A stretch of DNA of 14,455 bases from Fen-999 sp044220545 (GCA_044220545.1 JBGAQX010000060.1:1-14455), one strand, 5' to 3'. Positions 1 to 7,040 are shown, counted from the first letter of the stretch. Translations and numbers: made by a program. The notes: generated from the sequence alone by a model not told the origin.

Positions 1-39
1 CAGCGTGGCCTGACCATGGACGCCGTGTCCTGGCGATGA
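1..39 (+). CDS. C-terminal end of an upstream gene (partial, unidentified)
   Basis: Frame 1 is open from the window edge and reads a short tail ending MDAVSWR before TGA at 37-39. The stop overlaps the ATG of the following kinase gene in an ATGA junction, the same arrangement seen at two other gene junctions in this window, so a coupled upstream gene is likely. Twelve residues are too few to name a family. In related loci such as E. coli yegL-yegK-yegI, zinc-ribbon kinases sit beside a von Willebrand A protein or a PP2C phosphatase, which is a guess for this gene and not something the sequence shows. Confidence 0.5.
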   Translation, partial: QRGLTMDAVSWR

Positions 40-2459
40 GCGAAGCCGACGAGTACGTCCGCGTCTGCCCGGTTTGCGGCGCCGAACATTCGCCCGCCGC
101 CAGCCAGTGCGGCTGCGGCACGCTGCTGATCGGAGTCGACCTGACGCTGCGGGCGCCGGCCCCACCGCCAGCGTCGGCCGCGCCACCGACCGAAGCGCCA
201 CCGGCGGTGCCCGCCACCGGCATCGTGTGCCCGCATGCCGATTGCGGCGCGGCCAATCCGCCCGGGCATGGCGACTGCCTCTATTGCGGCCGGCCGCTGG
301 GTGGCGCAACCGCGCTGGCCTCGACCTCCCCGGCGGTCGGCCTCTACAACCTGCCCGCCGCCCTGGCCGCCAACTTCACCATCGAGCGCGTGCTGCCGGC
401 CGGCGGCGCCGAGGCCGAACTGATGCTACTCAAGGGCCTCAAGACCGGAGTGCGGGTGATGGCCAAGCTCTACCGACCGGGCATCGCCCCCAAGGGCCAG
501 GTGCTGGAGCGGGTGGCGGGCGTCGCCCATGCCCATGTCGTGCGCCTGCTCGCCCACGGCGTTTCCGATGGCACCGCCTACGAAGTGATGGAATATTGCG
601 CCGGCGGCTCGCTGCGCGACCTGATGAGCGCGGCCACCCCGACCCCGGAGCAACTGAACGCCATCCTGGGCGAGATCGCCGAGGCCGTGGCCGCGCTGCA
701 CGACTGCCAGGTGATCCACCGCGACCTGAAGCCGGAAAACGTGCTGGTACGGCGCATTGAACCGCTCGACCTGGTGCTCACCGACTTCGGCATCGCCTCG
801 TTGCAGGATGCGACCCAGCTCTTCACCGGCACCGCCCGCACGGCGCGCTATGCGGCACCCGAGGCGATGACCGGCGTGCTCGACGCCGCCGCCGACTACT
901 GGTCGCTGGGCATGATCCTGGTCGAACTCCTGACCGGCGCGCACCCCTTTATCGGCCTGTCCGACGCGGTGGTCGCGCACCGCCTCGCCACCGGCACCAT
1001 CGACACCGACACCTTGGTCGATCCCGCCTGGCGGCGCCTGTGCCGGGGCCTCCTGCAGCGCGATCCCCGCCAGCGCTGGGGCATCGATGAGATCCGCCGC
1101 TGGCTGGCCAAGGATCCAACCCTGCCGGAGCCGGCCGCCTCGGCCGCCCCATTGGCGCACCCCTATCGCATCCAGGGCGAAGAATGCCGCACCCTGCCCG
1201 AGCTGGCGGCGGCCTTTTCCCGGCACTGGGAGGCGGGCCGAAAAGATCTTCAGCGCGGCCATTTCGAAACGTGGGTGCGACAGGATCTCAAGGATCACGA
1301 TCTGAACCGCTTTCTCCACGACCTGAAAGACCGTGGCGGCAGCGCCGACCTGCATCTATTCCGGCTCATCCGGCACCTCGCGCCAAACATTCCGCCCGGT
1401 TGGCGGGGTACCGCCCTGGGCGCCGACGGCCTGCTGGCCATGGCCGCCAAAGCGGCGCAAGGCGACGCCGACGCCGCCAGTTGGCTGGCTTCGGTGTTCG
1501 ATGAACGGGTGCTGGAACTGTTGCCCGAGGAACCCTTTTCAACCGAAACCGTTCTGGCCGGGCGCTGGCGGACTGCCTGGCGGGATTTCCGCGACGCCTG
1601 GCGCGGCGCCGACCAGGCGCTGGCCGACTGGCGCAACGGATTGGTGGCGCGCGGCGAAGCGATTGCCGATATCGACGCGCTGATGTTCGGTCAGGGCGGC
1701 GGCCTGGATCGGCCGGCCGACGGCGCCGTGCATGGTCTGTTGCTGCTTGCCCTGTTGCGCCCCGAATACCTGGCGACCATGAAGCCCAAGGTGCTGGCCG
1801 AGGCCACCGGCCACCTGGAACACAGCCCCTGGCTCGCCGATCTCTGCCGGCAATCGGCAGCCGACGATGCTCAAGGTGTCGCTGCCCTGATTGCCGTCAT
1901 CCATCTGCTGCCCCAGGCGCGTCAGGCCAGCGAGGAGGGGCAACACCGGCTGGCCAGTCGTCGCGACAAGCAGGCGGACGACCTGGGTCGCCTCGGCCAG
2001 CAGGTCAATGAGAGCCTGGCCAGCCTGCGCGGCTGTGCCGAGGAGCTGGGACTGGTGTTTGGCGAACAGAGTCGCGAACGGTTGGCCACACATCTGGACG
2101 CGTTCTTCGCCCTGACCTTGCGGGCACGCGGCCTGATCGCCGCCGGCGACGTCGCCGGCAACCCCGTACTGCGTGTGCTGGCCCGTGCCGAGCCGCTGGT
2201 GCAGCGCATGCGCGACCGCCTCGAAGAATGGCAAAGCACCCGCCGCATCAACGAAGTCTGGCGCAACGAGCACGTCAGGAACACGCTGGTCGGCGCGGCG
2301 ATCCTGCTCCTGCTGTTCGCTCCCCAATGGCTGCCCCTGGCCCTGGCGGCACCGGTTTTGTTCGTGGCCTGGCGCTTGTGGATCGTGGCGCGCCTGCGTG
2401 GCGCGATTCGCCAGTTGGCCGCCGGCCTGCCCCCGCGCGTGACCGGTACGACACCATGA
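36..2459 (+). CDS. Zinc-ribbon Ser/Thr protein kinase with C-terminal membrane segment (YegI-like)
   Basis: Predicted to transfer phosphate from ATP to Ser/Thr of partner proteins. The 807-residue product starts with two zinc-ribbon-like Cys clusters (C11, C14, C25, C27 and C65, C70, C81, C84) joined by a Pro/Ala-rich linker. A Hanks-type kinase domain follows at about 113-355: ATP-binding Lys K144, HRD with catalytic D230, K232 and N235, DFG at 250-252, and APE at 274-276. All catalytic residues are present, but the glycine loop is poor (LPAGGAEAE, with Pro and Glu at two usual Gly positions). Residues 375-740 are a helical region of no family I can name with certainty. About 750-785 is hydrophobic and probably a membrane anchor or hairpin. 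The ATG at 36 has no clear Shine-Dalgarno sequence and overlaps the upstream stop, suggesting coupled translation. The architecture recalls E. coli YegI. Confidence 0.9.
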   Translation: MSEADEYVRVCPVCGAEHSPAASQCGCGTLLIGVDLTLRAPAPPPASAAPPTEAPPAVPATGIVCPHADCGAANPPGHGDCLYCGRPLGGATALASTSPAVGLYNLPAALAANFTIERVLPAGGAEAELMLLKGLKTGVRVMAKLYRPGIAPKGQVLERVAGVAHAHVVRLLAHGVSDGTAYEVMEYCAGGSLRDLMSAATPTPEQLNAILGEIAEAVAALHDCQVIHRDLKPENVLVRRIEPLDLVLTDFGIASLQDATQLFTGTARTARYAAPEAMTGVLDAAADYWSLGMILVELLTGAHPFIGLSDAVVAHRLATGTIDTDTLVDPAWRRLCRGLLQRDPRQRWGIDEIRRWLAKDPTLPEPAASAAPLAHPYRIQGEECRTLPELAAAFSRHWEAGRKDLQRGHFETWVRQDLKDHDLNRFLHDLKDRGGSADLHLFRLIRHLAPNIPPGWRGTALGADGLLAMAAKAAQGDADAASWLASVFDERVLELLPEEPFSTETVLAGRWRTAWRDFRDAWRGADQALADWRNGLVARGEAIADIDALMFGQGGGLDRPADGAVHGLLLLALLRPEYLATMKPKVLAEATGHLEHSPWLADLCRQSAADDAQGVAALIAVIHLLPQARQASEEGQHRLASRRDKQADDLGRLGQQVNESLASLRGCAEELGLVFGEQSRERLATHLDAFFALTLRARGLIAAGDVAGNPVLRVLARAEPLVQRMRDRLEEWQSTRRINEVWRNEHVRNTLVGAAILLLLFAPQWLPLALAAPVLFVAWRLWIVARLRGAIRQLAAGLPPRVTGTTP

Positions 2460-3856
2460 GCCTGCCGCCGCCGCTCCAGTCCCTGCTCGACCCGCGCCGC
2501 TATCCGCATCCGGCGTCAAACGTCGAACTGGTGGAAACCCACATCTCGTGGCTGCTGCTGGCCGGCGCATTCGCCTACAAGATCAAGAAGCCGGTGACGC
2601 TGCCCTTTCTCGACTACGGCACGGTGGAGCGGCGGCGCGCCTGCTGCGCCGCCGAGCTGCGCTTGAACCGCCGCTACGCGCCGGACCTCTACCTCGACGT
2701 CGTCGAGTTCGAAGGCGAACCGGCGGTGAAGATGCGCCGTTTCGACGAGGCCGGCCGGCTCGATCATGTCTGCAAGCGCGGCGAGCTGACACCCGCGCAC
2801 CTGACCGACCTGGCCCGGACCATGACCGCCATTCATGCCGCCGCCGCCATCGCCCCGCCCGACTCCCGCTTCGGCACACCGCCGCAGGTGCTGGCGCCAG
2901 CCATCGAGAACTTCGACGAACTCGACAAACTCCTGCCCGGCGAGGCGCCGCGACTGACTTTGCTACGCGCCTGGACCGGCGGCGAGTTTGCGCGACTGGC
3001 CGACGCGTTCGCCGCGCGCAAGGCCGGCGGCTCCATCCGCGAATGCCACGGCGACCTCCATCTGGGCAACCTGGTGCTGGAGAGTGGCAAGGTGACGCCG
3101 TTCGACTGCATCGAGTTCAATGACGACTTCCGCTGGATCGACGTCGCCAGCGAGATCGCCTTCACCTACATCGACCTGCTCGACCACGGCAAGCCGGGCC
3201 TGGCCTGCTGGCTGCTCAACGAGTGGCTGGTCTGGAGCGGCGACTTTGCCGCTTTGGCGGTGCTGCGCTTCTATGCCGTCTATCGGGCCATGGTGCGCGC
3301 CAAGGTCGCCGCCATTCGCGGCAACACGGCGGAAGCGGCCGGCTATCTGGCCATGGCCGAACTGCTGGCCGCGCCGCCGCCACCCGCCCTGTCCATCACC
3401 CACGGCCTCTCGGGTTCCGGCAAGACCACGGCGTCGACGGCACGGCTGCTCGGCGACCAGGCAGCCGCGACGATCCGCCTGCGCTCCGACGTGGAAAGAA
3501 AGCGCCTGTTCGGCCTGGCGCCCGACGCCGACTCGGGCGGCACCATCTACGGCGCCGACGCTACCGCGCGCACCTATGCGCGGCTGGCCGAGCTGGCCGG
3601 CGGGATCCTGGCCGACGGCTGGCCGGTGATCGTCGATGCCGCCTTCCTGAAGCGCGCCGAGCGGGACGCGTTTCGCCGCATGGCGGCGGAGCGGGGCGTT
3701 CCCTTTGCCATTCTGGCCTGCGCGGCGCCCGTCGATGAACTGCGTCGGCGCCTGGCCGATCGCCGGGGCGACGCCTCCGAAGCCACCCAGGAGATTCTCC
3801 GCCAGCAGATCGGGTGGCTGGAGCCGCTCGCCGAAGAGGAACTCCCCTCCCGCTAG
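2456..3856 (+). CDS. Bifunctional APH-like kinase / P-loop (AAA_33-type) ATP-binding protein
   Basis: A 466-residue two-domain protein. The N-terminal half is an aminoglycoside-phosphotransferase-like kinase fold: an AYKIKKPV strand (lysines 42-45), the catalytic HGDLHLGN loop at 198-205, and a following Asp at 217 (FDCIEF) as metal ligand. The C-terminal half is a P-loop kinase with Walker A GLSGSGKTT at 317-325 and a zeta-toxin/gluconate-kinase-like layout. This fusion is a widespread conserved family (COG2187 plus COG0645) of unknown substrate. The name does not imply antibiotic resistance. Translation should start at ATG 2456, which overlaps the kinase stop as ATGA. The open frame extends upstream to 2228, but that part lies inside the kinase gene and lacks family character, whereas MSLPPPLQSLLDP is a typical start for the family. 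It is co-transcribed with the Ser/Thr kinase and ends tail to tail with the minus-strand LanM-like gene. Confidence 0.88.
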   Translation: MSLPPPLQSLLDPRRYPHPASNVELVETHISWLLLAGAFAYKIKKPVTLPFLDYGTVERRRACCAAELRLNRRYAPDLYLDVVEFEGEPAVKMRRFDEAGRLDHVCKRGELTPAHLTDLARTMTAIHAAAAIAPPDSRFGTPPQVLAPAIENFDELDKLLPGEAPRLTLLRAWTGGEFARLADAFAARKAGGSIRECHGDLHLGNLVLESGKVTPFDCIEFNDDFRWIDVASEIAFTYIDLLDHGKPGLACWLLNEWLVWSGDFAALAVLRFYAVYRAMVRAKVAAIRGNTAEAAGYLAMAELLAAPPPPALSITHGLSGSGKTTASTARLLGDQAAATIRLRSDVERKRLFGLAPDADSGGTIYGADATARTYARLAELAGGILADGWPVIVDAAFLKRAERDAFRRMAAERGVPFAILACAAPVDELRRRLADRRGDASEATQEILRQQIGWLEPLAEEELPSR

Positions 3857-5664
3857 TCGGTTGGCGGCGCGCGGTCGGATTCGCCCAGGCTCGTCAGTCG
3901 CCGGCGCACCCGCTCCAGTGCCGACTCCGGCAGAAGGCCGGCGAAGTACTTGCCTCCGGCATGCCGTAGATCGACAGTGCCCGGGCGGCCCAGGAACGTT
4001 GGCATGGCGCCCCGCCTGAGGTCGGCCTGCTCGGCGGCGACAAGGGGGTCGAGGCCGGGCGAGTGCTCCACCGCCAGCCAGAGCCGGTCGAACAACCGGT
4101 CCCGATCGAGGGCGTCGCGCTGGGCGTCGGGATGGCAGGCCTCCCGCCGCAAGTGCTCGTAGGTGGCGGCGGGGCGCGCCATGACGCGCATGTCGTCGTC
4201 GGCAAAGCACGCCAACGGCCCGTCGTCGGCCAGCAGTTCGTCGCGGTGCCCGGTCAGCAGCCGAACCATGGCCGTGAATCCGGCATCGACGGCGTCGACA
4301 TTGTCGCCATGGTCGAGCAGGCTGGCGGCCGGTTCGGCGCCGGTCGCGGCGGACTCGTCGGCGACCAGTTGGCCCAAGGGCGGCTGGAACAGAAGCTCCG
4401 GCTCCAGCAGCATTGGCTGCTCGCCGGCGGCCACCAGGTCTTCATGATGGAAGTTGGTCGCGTCGAAGGCGTGGCGCAGCGCCAGATAGCCGCCCAGGCG
4501 CCGGTGATAGCGGTCGACCGTCTCGGCCGAGGCACAGGGCGAGGCGGCAACGCGCTCCAGCCAACCATGGTCGCCGCCATCCAGCACCGTCAGGGTCCGA
4601 TAGTCGAGGCCCGCGCCGCGCCGGTTGATCCACGCCAGCAACGACTGGAAATGAACATCCAGCGCCACCGAGCGGGGCTTGTAGGCCAGTTGCAGGCCGG
4701 ATGCGAAGCGGGCGATCAGCGTGGCGCGCCCGCCATGGCGCCGCGCGCCGGCAGCGACCGCCACCTCCGCCAGCCGGCCGGGGTCGCCGCCGCCATTGAA
4801 GCGGCCGCGCAGTTCCAACCAGTCCTCGCACAGGTGGCGGAGAAACCCGAGGCTCGCCGCCAGCCAGTGCTCGATACGGTCCGACAGTTGCCTGGCCAGC
4901 AGCGGGTATTCGCGAAAGAACGTCAAGGCCGCCTCGCGCTGGCAGAGGCCATCGATGAAACTGCGCCGCCGCTCGGCCGGCCGTGCCCCCCTCAGGTCGC
5001 CGCGCAAGTCGGCGATCCGTAGCTCCCGATCCAGCGTTTGGGCGGCGATCTCCTCCAGGCGCGCCGGAAGATCCGCGATCAGCAACACATCGGCGGTGGC
5101 CGGATCGATGGGACAGTCGTCATGCCGCGCGATCAGTTGTTTGATGCCGACGGCCAGGCGGGACCGGGCGTCGCTGAGCACCGGCTCGATGACATCGACG
5201 ATGCTCGCGCCATCGACATCGCCACTCGCGGCGCCGGTCGGCTCGCCGGGTCGAATCGGCCAGGCGCCGATGATCGGGTCGCGCGCATAGGCCGCCAGCC
5301 AGCGCGCCAGCCAGGGCGGCGCCTGCTCTCCACGCCCGCCGCCCGGGGCGGCGGCGCCGCCCAGAATGGCGCGAAACTCCTGTTCGCTGACGCCGTCCAC
5401 GGCCAGGCGCCGGGCGAACAGTCGCTGGCACGAAAAGGGCACCAGCGACAGCCAGCGCTGCTCCGGCCGGGCACCCCTGGCCAGCGCTCCGGCAAACAAG
5501 CCGGGCAGCGAGCCGCGCTCGCGATGCGCCTCGACACGTTCGACAAAGGACGCCGCGCGCGCCCATTCCTCCCGTTCCAGTTCGCGAACCGCGGGTCGTA
5601 CCAGCCAGCGGGCGGGCAGTGGCCGATTCGCGGCCGGCGCTGGCGCCAAGATCATCAACGTCAT
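3853..5664 (-). CDS. LanM-like dehydratase-domain protein (DUF4135) lacking the LanC cyclase domain
   Basis: The 603-residue product matches the dehydratase half of class II lanthipeptide synthetases (LanM), which phosphorylate Ser/Thr of a precursor peptide and eliminate the phosphate. Visible landmarks are LAYKPRS at 327-332 (K329 = CylM K274), a TNFHHEDL block at 403-410, EPELLF at 421-426, RVMARPAATY at 493-502, and the AMPTF end block near 553. The chain stops about where LanC would begin (LanM is usually near 1000 residues). By spacing, CylM D347, N352, D364 and T512 correspond to N404, D409, E421 and A499. The GDxH loop reads GARRHGG, with no Asp. About 70 residues between EPELLF and RVMAR are missing relative to CylM. 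Start ATG 5664 is chosen because GGAAGGG lies 6 bases upstream and because it follows the upstream stop; ATG 5733 would overlap that gene. It may be a redirected kinase or an inactive relative. Family call is fairly sure, function unknown. Confidence 0.75.
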   Translation of the reverse strand: MTLMILAPAPAANRPLPARWLVRPAVRELEREEWARAASFVERVEAHRERGSLPGLFAGALARGARPEQRWLSLVPFSCQRLFARRLAVDGVSEQEFRAILGGAAAPGGGRGEQAPPWLARWLAAYARDPIIGAWPIRPGEPTGAASGDVDGASIVDVIEPVLSDARSRLAVGIKQLIARHDDCPIDPATADVLLIADLPARLEEIAAQTLDRELRIADLRGDLRGARPAERRRSFIDGLCQREAALTFFREYPLLARQLSDRIEHWLAASLGFLRHLCEDWLELRGRFNGGGDPGRLAEVAVAAGARRHGGRATLIARFASGLQLAYKPRSVALDVHFQSLLAWINRRGAGLDYRTLTVLDGGDHGWLERVAASPCASAETVDRYHRRLGGYLALRHAFDATNFHHEDLVAAGEQPMLLEPELLFQPPLGQLVADESAATGAEPAASLLDHGDNVDAVDAGFTAMVRLLTGHRDELLADDGPLACFADDDMRVMARPAATYEHLRREACHPDAQRDALDRDRLFDRLWLAVEHSPGLDPLVAAEQADLRRGAMPTFLGRPGTVDLRHAGGKYFAGLLPESALERVRRRLTSLGESDRAPPTD

Positions 5665-5670
5665 TTCACG

Positions 5671-5677
5671 CCCTTCC
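5671..5677 (-). promoter_or_regulatory. Ribosome-binding site deciding the start of the LanM-like gene
   Basis: On the minus strand GGAAGGG lies six bases before ATG 5664. It sits inside the 23-base gap after the stop of the exported-protein gene (5688-5690). This favours the 603-residue product over a start at 5733. Confidence 0.7.
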
Positions 5678-5687
5678 ACGAACGGCG

Positions 5688-6791
5688 CTATTGCGCGCAA
5701 CTCAGCACAGTGCCGGTTCCGCCGACGTTGCAATCAGCCGGTTTCGGACCGCTGCCGGCCGGCACGCCGGGCGACGGCAGATCGGGGCGGGTTTCCGGTT
5801 GAGCGGTGGTCACGGCATTGAGGTCGAAGACCAGCGCGGCTTCGCCCAGATAGTCCGGGTTAACCAGGATCTGGGTCCGGCGGGGATCGTCCGGTTTCGC
5901 GCCGTCCAACTTTGGCGCCGACCAGCCTTCGACGGTGCGGATCGCGGCGCCACGCAGGCGACGGAAGTTCTTTTCCTGCTCCGGCGTCGGCCCCGCCGAC
6001 CCGGTGTCGGCATCGGGATTGACGTATTTCATGATGGTGCCGTCGTAGATCGTCTTGCCGTCCTTATCTTTCTCCATGAAGCTGCCATCGGAGAACTCGG
6101 CCCGGAGATAGCCGTCCTCATAGGTGATGAACCGGTCGCCATCGATCGTCTCGTCCTTGACGATGCCACCATGGGGAAGCGTCGGCAACGGCACCGGGTC
6201 ATCATCGCCGGCGGAGACGAGGCTCATGTCCATCCCGCCCAGCTTGATATCCGGTCCCTTGTCCTTGCCGCCCAGCTCCAGGCCGATGGTCAATCCCTGG
6301 GTGTTCGCATCGATGCCGTGCTCCTTGAGCAGATCCGCGGAAATACCCAGGCGGGCGAGTCCATCCGGCTGGTTGGCCGTCAGCGGGAATGCGGAAAGTA
6401 AACCGGTGACGCTGTTGCTTTTCTCGATCGCTGCCTGCAACTCCGGCGGGAAGACGAAGAACGCGCCCAGACCAGCCTGGTACGACGGCAGCGCGTACTT
6501 CTCCGCCAGTTCGACGAATACGGGCAGGGAAGGATGGCTCAACGGATCGAAGGGGTTGGTGCCGGCCATCAGTTCATCGGCGTCGGCGACGCCATCGTGG
6601 TCGGAATCCACCACGTTCCAGGCCACATAGCAGGCGGAGGTATCGCAGAGGCGCACCTGCTCCAGCTTGTACTTCGAATCGGCCGCCGTCGCCGGGCCGC
6701 CGGCGACGGCCAGCGTCAGCACACCGATCGCGGCGGCCAGACTGTTGCGCAAGAAGCGGCCCGTGCCGCGTACTGTCGATTGGTTGGTCAT
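5688..6791 (-). CDS. Exported protein with EF-hand-type calcium loop and DG repeats, function unknown
   Basis: The 367-residue product begins with a clear Sec signal peptide: Arg-containing n-region to residue 15, hydrophobic core at about 17-31, and an ATA/AD-type cleavage site near 36-37. The mature protein should therefore be periplasmic or secreted. Residues 62-73 form a canonical 12-residue EF-hand/thrombospondin-type-3 loop (D62, D64, D66, G67, E73) followed by GTNPFDP, typical of calcium-binding modules. Residues 222-251 carry a 9-residue repeat with DG at 226, 235 and 244 and another DG at 250. There are only four Cys: C49 and C54 near the start, C354 and C365 at the very end, possibly two disulfides. 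The tail reads GGTGTVLSCAQ. I do not recognise a named family. AGAGGA lies 7 bases before the ATG. It is first in an operon with the LanM-like gene 23 bases downstream. Confidence 0.85.
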   Translation of the reverse strand: MTNQSTVRGTGRFLRNSLAAAIGVLTLAVAGGPATAADSKYKLEQVRLCDTSACYVAWNVVDSDHDGVADADELMAGTNPFDPLSHPSLPVFVELAEKYALPSYQAGLGAFFVFPPELQAAIEKSNSVTGLLSAFPLTANQPDGLARLGISADLLKEHGIDANTQGLTIGLELGGKDKGPDIKLGGMDMSLVSAGDDDPVPLPTLPHGGIVKDETIDGDRFITYEDGYLRAEFSDGSFMEKDKDGKTIYDGTIMKYVNPDADTGSAGPTPEQEKNFRRLRGAAIRTVEGWSAPKLDGAKPDDPRRTQILVNPDYLGEAALVFDLNAVTTAQPETRPDLPSPGVPAGSGPKPADCNVGGTGTVLSCAQ

Positions 6792-6798
6792 GATGGAT

Positions 6799-6804
6799 TC
6801 CTCT
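6799..6804 (-). promoter_or_regulatory. Ribosome-binding site of the exported-protein gene
   Basis: AGAGGA on the minus strand lies seven bases before ATG 6791, supporting that start together with the signal peptide that follows. Confidence 0.6.
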
Positions 6805-6854
6805 CAGGTAGAGATTCGCCGTGTCTCGGGTTGGCTGCCTGCGCCTGGGGGGAC

Positions 6855-6906
6855 ATCGATCGCGACCACGGCACCGAACCACGCAGTCACTCTATCGATC
6901 GGTGCC
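6855..6906. repeat. Inverted and direct repeats in the divergent promoter region
   Basis: The 249-base gap between the exported-protein gene and the Crp-type gene (6792-7040) holds a perfect 8-base inverted repeat, GGCACCGA at 6870-6877 and TCGGTGCC at 6899-6906. ATCGATCG also occurs twice, at 6855-6862 and 6894-6901. The layout is compatible with an operator for a dimeric regulator controlling one or both divergent genes, but such repeats also arise by chance in GC-rich DNA. I see no convincing sigma-70 promoter and no FNR-type TTGAT-N4-ATCAA box in this gap. Confidence 0.35.
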
Positions 6907-7028
6907 ATCGGTCTCGACGGCCTATTCGGCGCCGACGCGGCGGAATATTCGACAAAACCGGACCACCCCCGCTGCGTACCATCCGGGCCACGCCGGGTTA
7001 GTATTCCGATGGCAACAAGGCCCCCAGC

Positions 7029-7034
7029 AAGGAG
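7029..7034 (+). promoter_or_regulatory. Ribosome-binding site deciding a TTG start
   Basis: AAGGAG lies six bases before TTG 7041. The only nearby upstream ATG (7009) runs into TGA at 7042-7044 in another frame, so the TTG is the best start for the Crp-type regulator. Confidence 0.75.
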
Positions 7035-7040
7035 AATCGA

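Noticed and set aside
2228..2455. N-terminal extension of the APH/P-loop gene back to 2228
   Set aside because: The extension lies inside the kinase gene in another frame and reads as Arg/Ala/Pro-rich sequence. The family start fits ATG 2456.
2456..3856. Aminoglycoside resistance gene
   Set aside because: The APH-like fold is shared by many small-molecule kinases, and this fusion with a P-loop domain is a general conserved family without known resistance function.
426..4210. Minus-strand open frames 426-1355, 1539-2570 and 2963-4210
   Set aside because: All are opposite the Ser/Thr kinase, APH/P-loop or LanM-like genes, and their translations are low-complexity with no recognisable features.
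4063..5022. Long plus-strand open frame of 319 codons opposite the LanM-like gene
   Set aside because: Its translation is Gln/Ala/Gly-rich with no family features and it lies wholly antisense to a gene with recognisable motifs. It is an expected by-product of GC-rich third codon positions.
5665..5733. Upstream ATG at 5733 as start of the LanM-like gene
   Set aside because: It would overlap the exported-protein gene by 46 bases and adds an Arg-rich segment with no family match, whereas ATG 5664 has GGAAGGG at six bases.
6943..7004. Sigma-70 promoter for the Crp-type gene (TAGTAT at 6999-7004)
   Set aside because: Only four of six matches at -10 and three of six at the matching -35 position, which is too weak to annotate.
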